DNA from: Desulfovibrio sp. TomC
Lineage (GTDB): Bacteria > Desulfobacterota > Desulfovibrionia > Desulfovibrionales > Desulfovibrionaceae
DNA: 64,000 nt
Assembly (NCBI RefSeq): GCF_000801335.2
Contig: NZ_JSEH01000003.1
Coordinates: 275,747-339,746, forward strand
Direction of reading: 5' to 3'
The stretch's first letter is position 1. Each line of letters starts with the position of its first letter. Below, piece by piece: positions 63,328 to 64,000 of this stretch. The translations under genes were made by a program, and so were the position numbers. The notes beneath the pieces are model-generated. The model worked only from the letters and a program-made list of their open reading frames with translations. It was not told where the DNA came from and made no database searches.

Positions 63328-63999
63328 CTAGTCGTCAACAAAATACCACGATGAAGCCGTGTGGTCTAAAGCATATACAGGGTTCTGAGATTGTGCGGCT
63401 TCTTTGTGGTAATCCGTGTCGTATTCAAATCCATTTTGCGTTAACGGATCCCACTGGGCTGGAAAATAAATTCTGTAGCGAGTTCCCTTGCGACTGTATC
63501 CAACTCGTCCTGTTGGGAATGCCGTATGCGCAAATGCTGGCGGCAGCAAGACAACGCCATGGGGTTCGTCAAAACCAACCAACACACCGTTTTCAACCAG
63601 CCGGATAACCTCCATGCGATCTTTATAGAATTGTTCAAAATACAAGCCGTAATTTGTTTGCCACGGATTCCCTGGTGGGTAAGCGACAATGAAGGCAATA
63701 TTTACAAGCAGAGGGAGAGCAGCAAAGCGTGGTGCGTGCCAGATGTATTTTGTGAATACGTAGCCGTTTTGAAAAAACATCCACCATTCGTAGAAGTAGA
63801 TCTGGGCGCGAATGGCCCCTCCCATTCCTGCCGGCATACCGCAGCACAGGATCAAACCGAAATAGCAAAACGGCGTCACCAGAACGATGAAGGTCAGAGT
63901 GCGCCGCAACGCCCGCAGGCAGCGGCGTCTGGCCAGCCAGCGGCGGCGCTGGCGCATGGCGGCTTTGTCGGCAGGGGACTGCGGCGCAGGCAGGGCCAT
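63328..63999 (-). CDS. Membrane protein of a tandem paralog family, member A
   Basis: The 223-residue protein is a paralog of member B and has the same length. The first 32 residues are nearly identical (MALPAPQSPADKAAMRQRRR), then three hydrophobic segments (LTFIVLVTPFCYFGLILCC, LPLLVNIAFIVAYPPG) and the related C-terminal domain (YFEQFYKDRMEVIRLVENG, VGYSRKGTRYRIYFPAQW, NGFEYDTDY). The start codon is at the very edge of the window, so the upstream region is unseen. Identity drops sharply after the N-terminus. Function is unknown. Confidence 0.7.
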   Translation of the reverse strand: MALPAPQSPADKAAMRQRRRWLARRRCLRALRRTLTFIVLVTPFCYFGLILCCGMPAGMGGAIRAQIYFYEWWMFFQNGYVFTKYIWHAPRFAALPLLVNIAFIVAYPPGNPWQTNYGLYFEQFYKDRMEVIRLVENGVLVGFDEPHGVVLLPPAFAHTAFPTGRVGYSRKGTRYRIYFPAQWDPLTQNGFEYDTDYHKEAAQSQNPVYALDHTASSWYFVDD

Positions 64000-64000
64000 C

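Overview
The window is high-GC DNA with short intergenic gaps and looks like the chromosome of a sulfate-reducing member of the Desulfovibrionaceae (Desulfovibrio/Solidesulfovibrio type). This rests on a membrane-anchored octaheme cytochrome, a class I hybrid cluster protein with a ferredoxin partner and an HcpR-type regulator, a tungsten-type aldehyde oxidoreductase, DUF362 ferredoxins, and many response regulators and diguanylate cyclases. All functions are assigned by reading motifs; no database search was run.

Layout. 1-3,900: a membrane subunit, a cytochrome bd-like protein fused to eight haem sites, and a small secreted Cys protein, ending in a strong bidirectional terminator. 3,989-9,848 (minus): DUF362 ferredoxin, MscS-type channel, TrmJ-type methyltransferase, and two genes that look like the halves of RdgC. 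10,038-19,657 (plus): a small Cys-rich protein, a MerR-TipAS-methyltransferase fusion behind a MerR-type promoter, and a translationally coupled MdtABC-like RND pump. 19,817-28,021: signalling genes (hybrid kinase, RsbU-type phosphatase, STAS protein), an RlmM-like methyltransferase, a MocR regulator divergent from a DUF2917 gene, and 6-phosphofructokinase. 28,080-37,057 (minus): TamB, TamA and a calcium-type P-type ATPase. 37,166-46,863: an HD-GYP regulator with a clear sigma-70 promoter, a receiver-kinase, an unknown protein, an aldehyde oxidoreductase overlapping a Cys-rich class II aldolase, a glycosyltransferase, a GDSL autotransporter and a gamma-glutamylcyclotransferase. 46,850-51,929: a hidden 55-residue membrane protein, a DUF1800/DUF1501 secreted pair and a diguanylate cyclase.

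52,500-60,800 is the nitrosative-stress region: cupin, ferredoxin and hybrid cluster protein (minus); TatA; a NapH-like polyferredoxin with a sulfite-reductase-like ferredoxin (minus); and the Crp/Fnr regulator (plus). Matching TTGAC-N4-GTCAA palindromes lie upstream of hcp and between the regulator and the polyferredoxin operon, so one regulator probably controls all of it. The region is interrupted by a patch of foreign appearance (about 55,860-57,270): a truncated IS3-type transposase start, about 1.1 kb of AT-rich DNA with a lipoprotein-like gene, and the 3' tail of a second NapH-like gene.

60,983-64,000 (minus) holds a diguanylate cyclase and two tandem paralogous membrane proteins. A shared leader (upstream DNA plus the first codons) recurs about every 835 bases and also sits in front of the diguanylate cyclase. 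GC-rich hairpin repeats related to each other occur in at least five intergenic gaps. The observations most worth following are the MerR-TipAS-methyltransferase/RND locus, the repeated leader with its paralog array, the cytochrome bd-like octaheme protein, and the disrupted HcpR region. No tRNA, rRNA or CRISPR array was seen.
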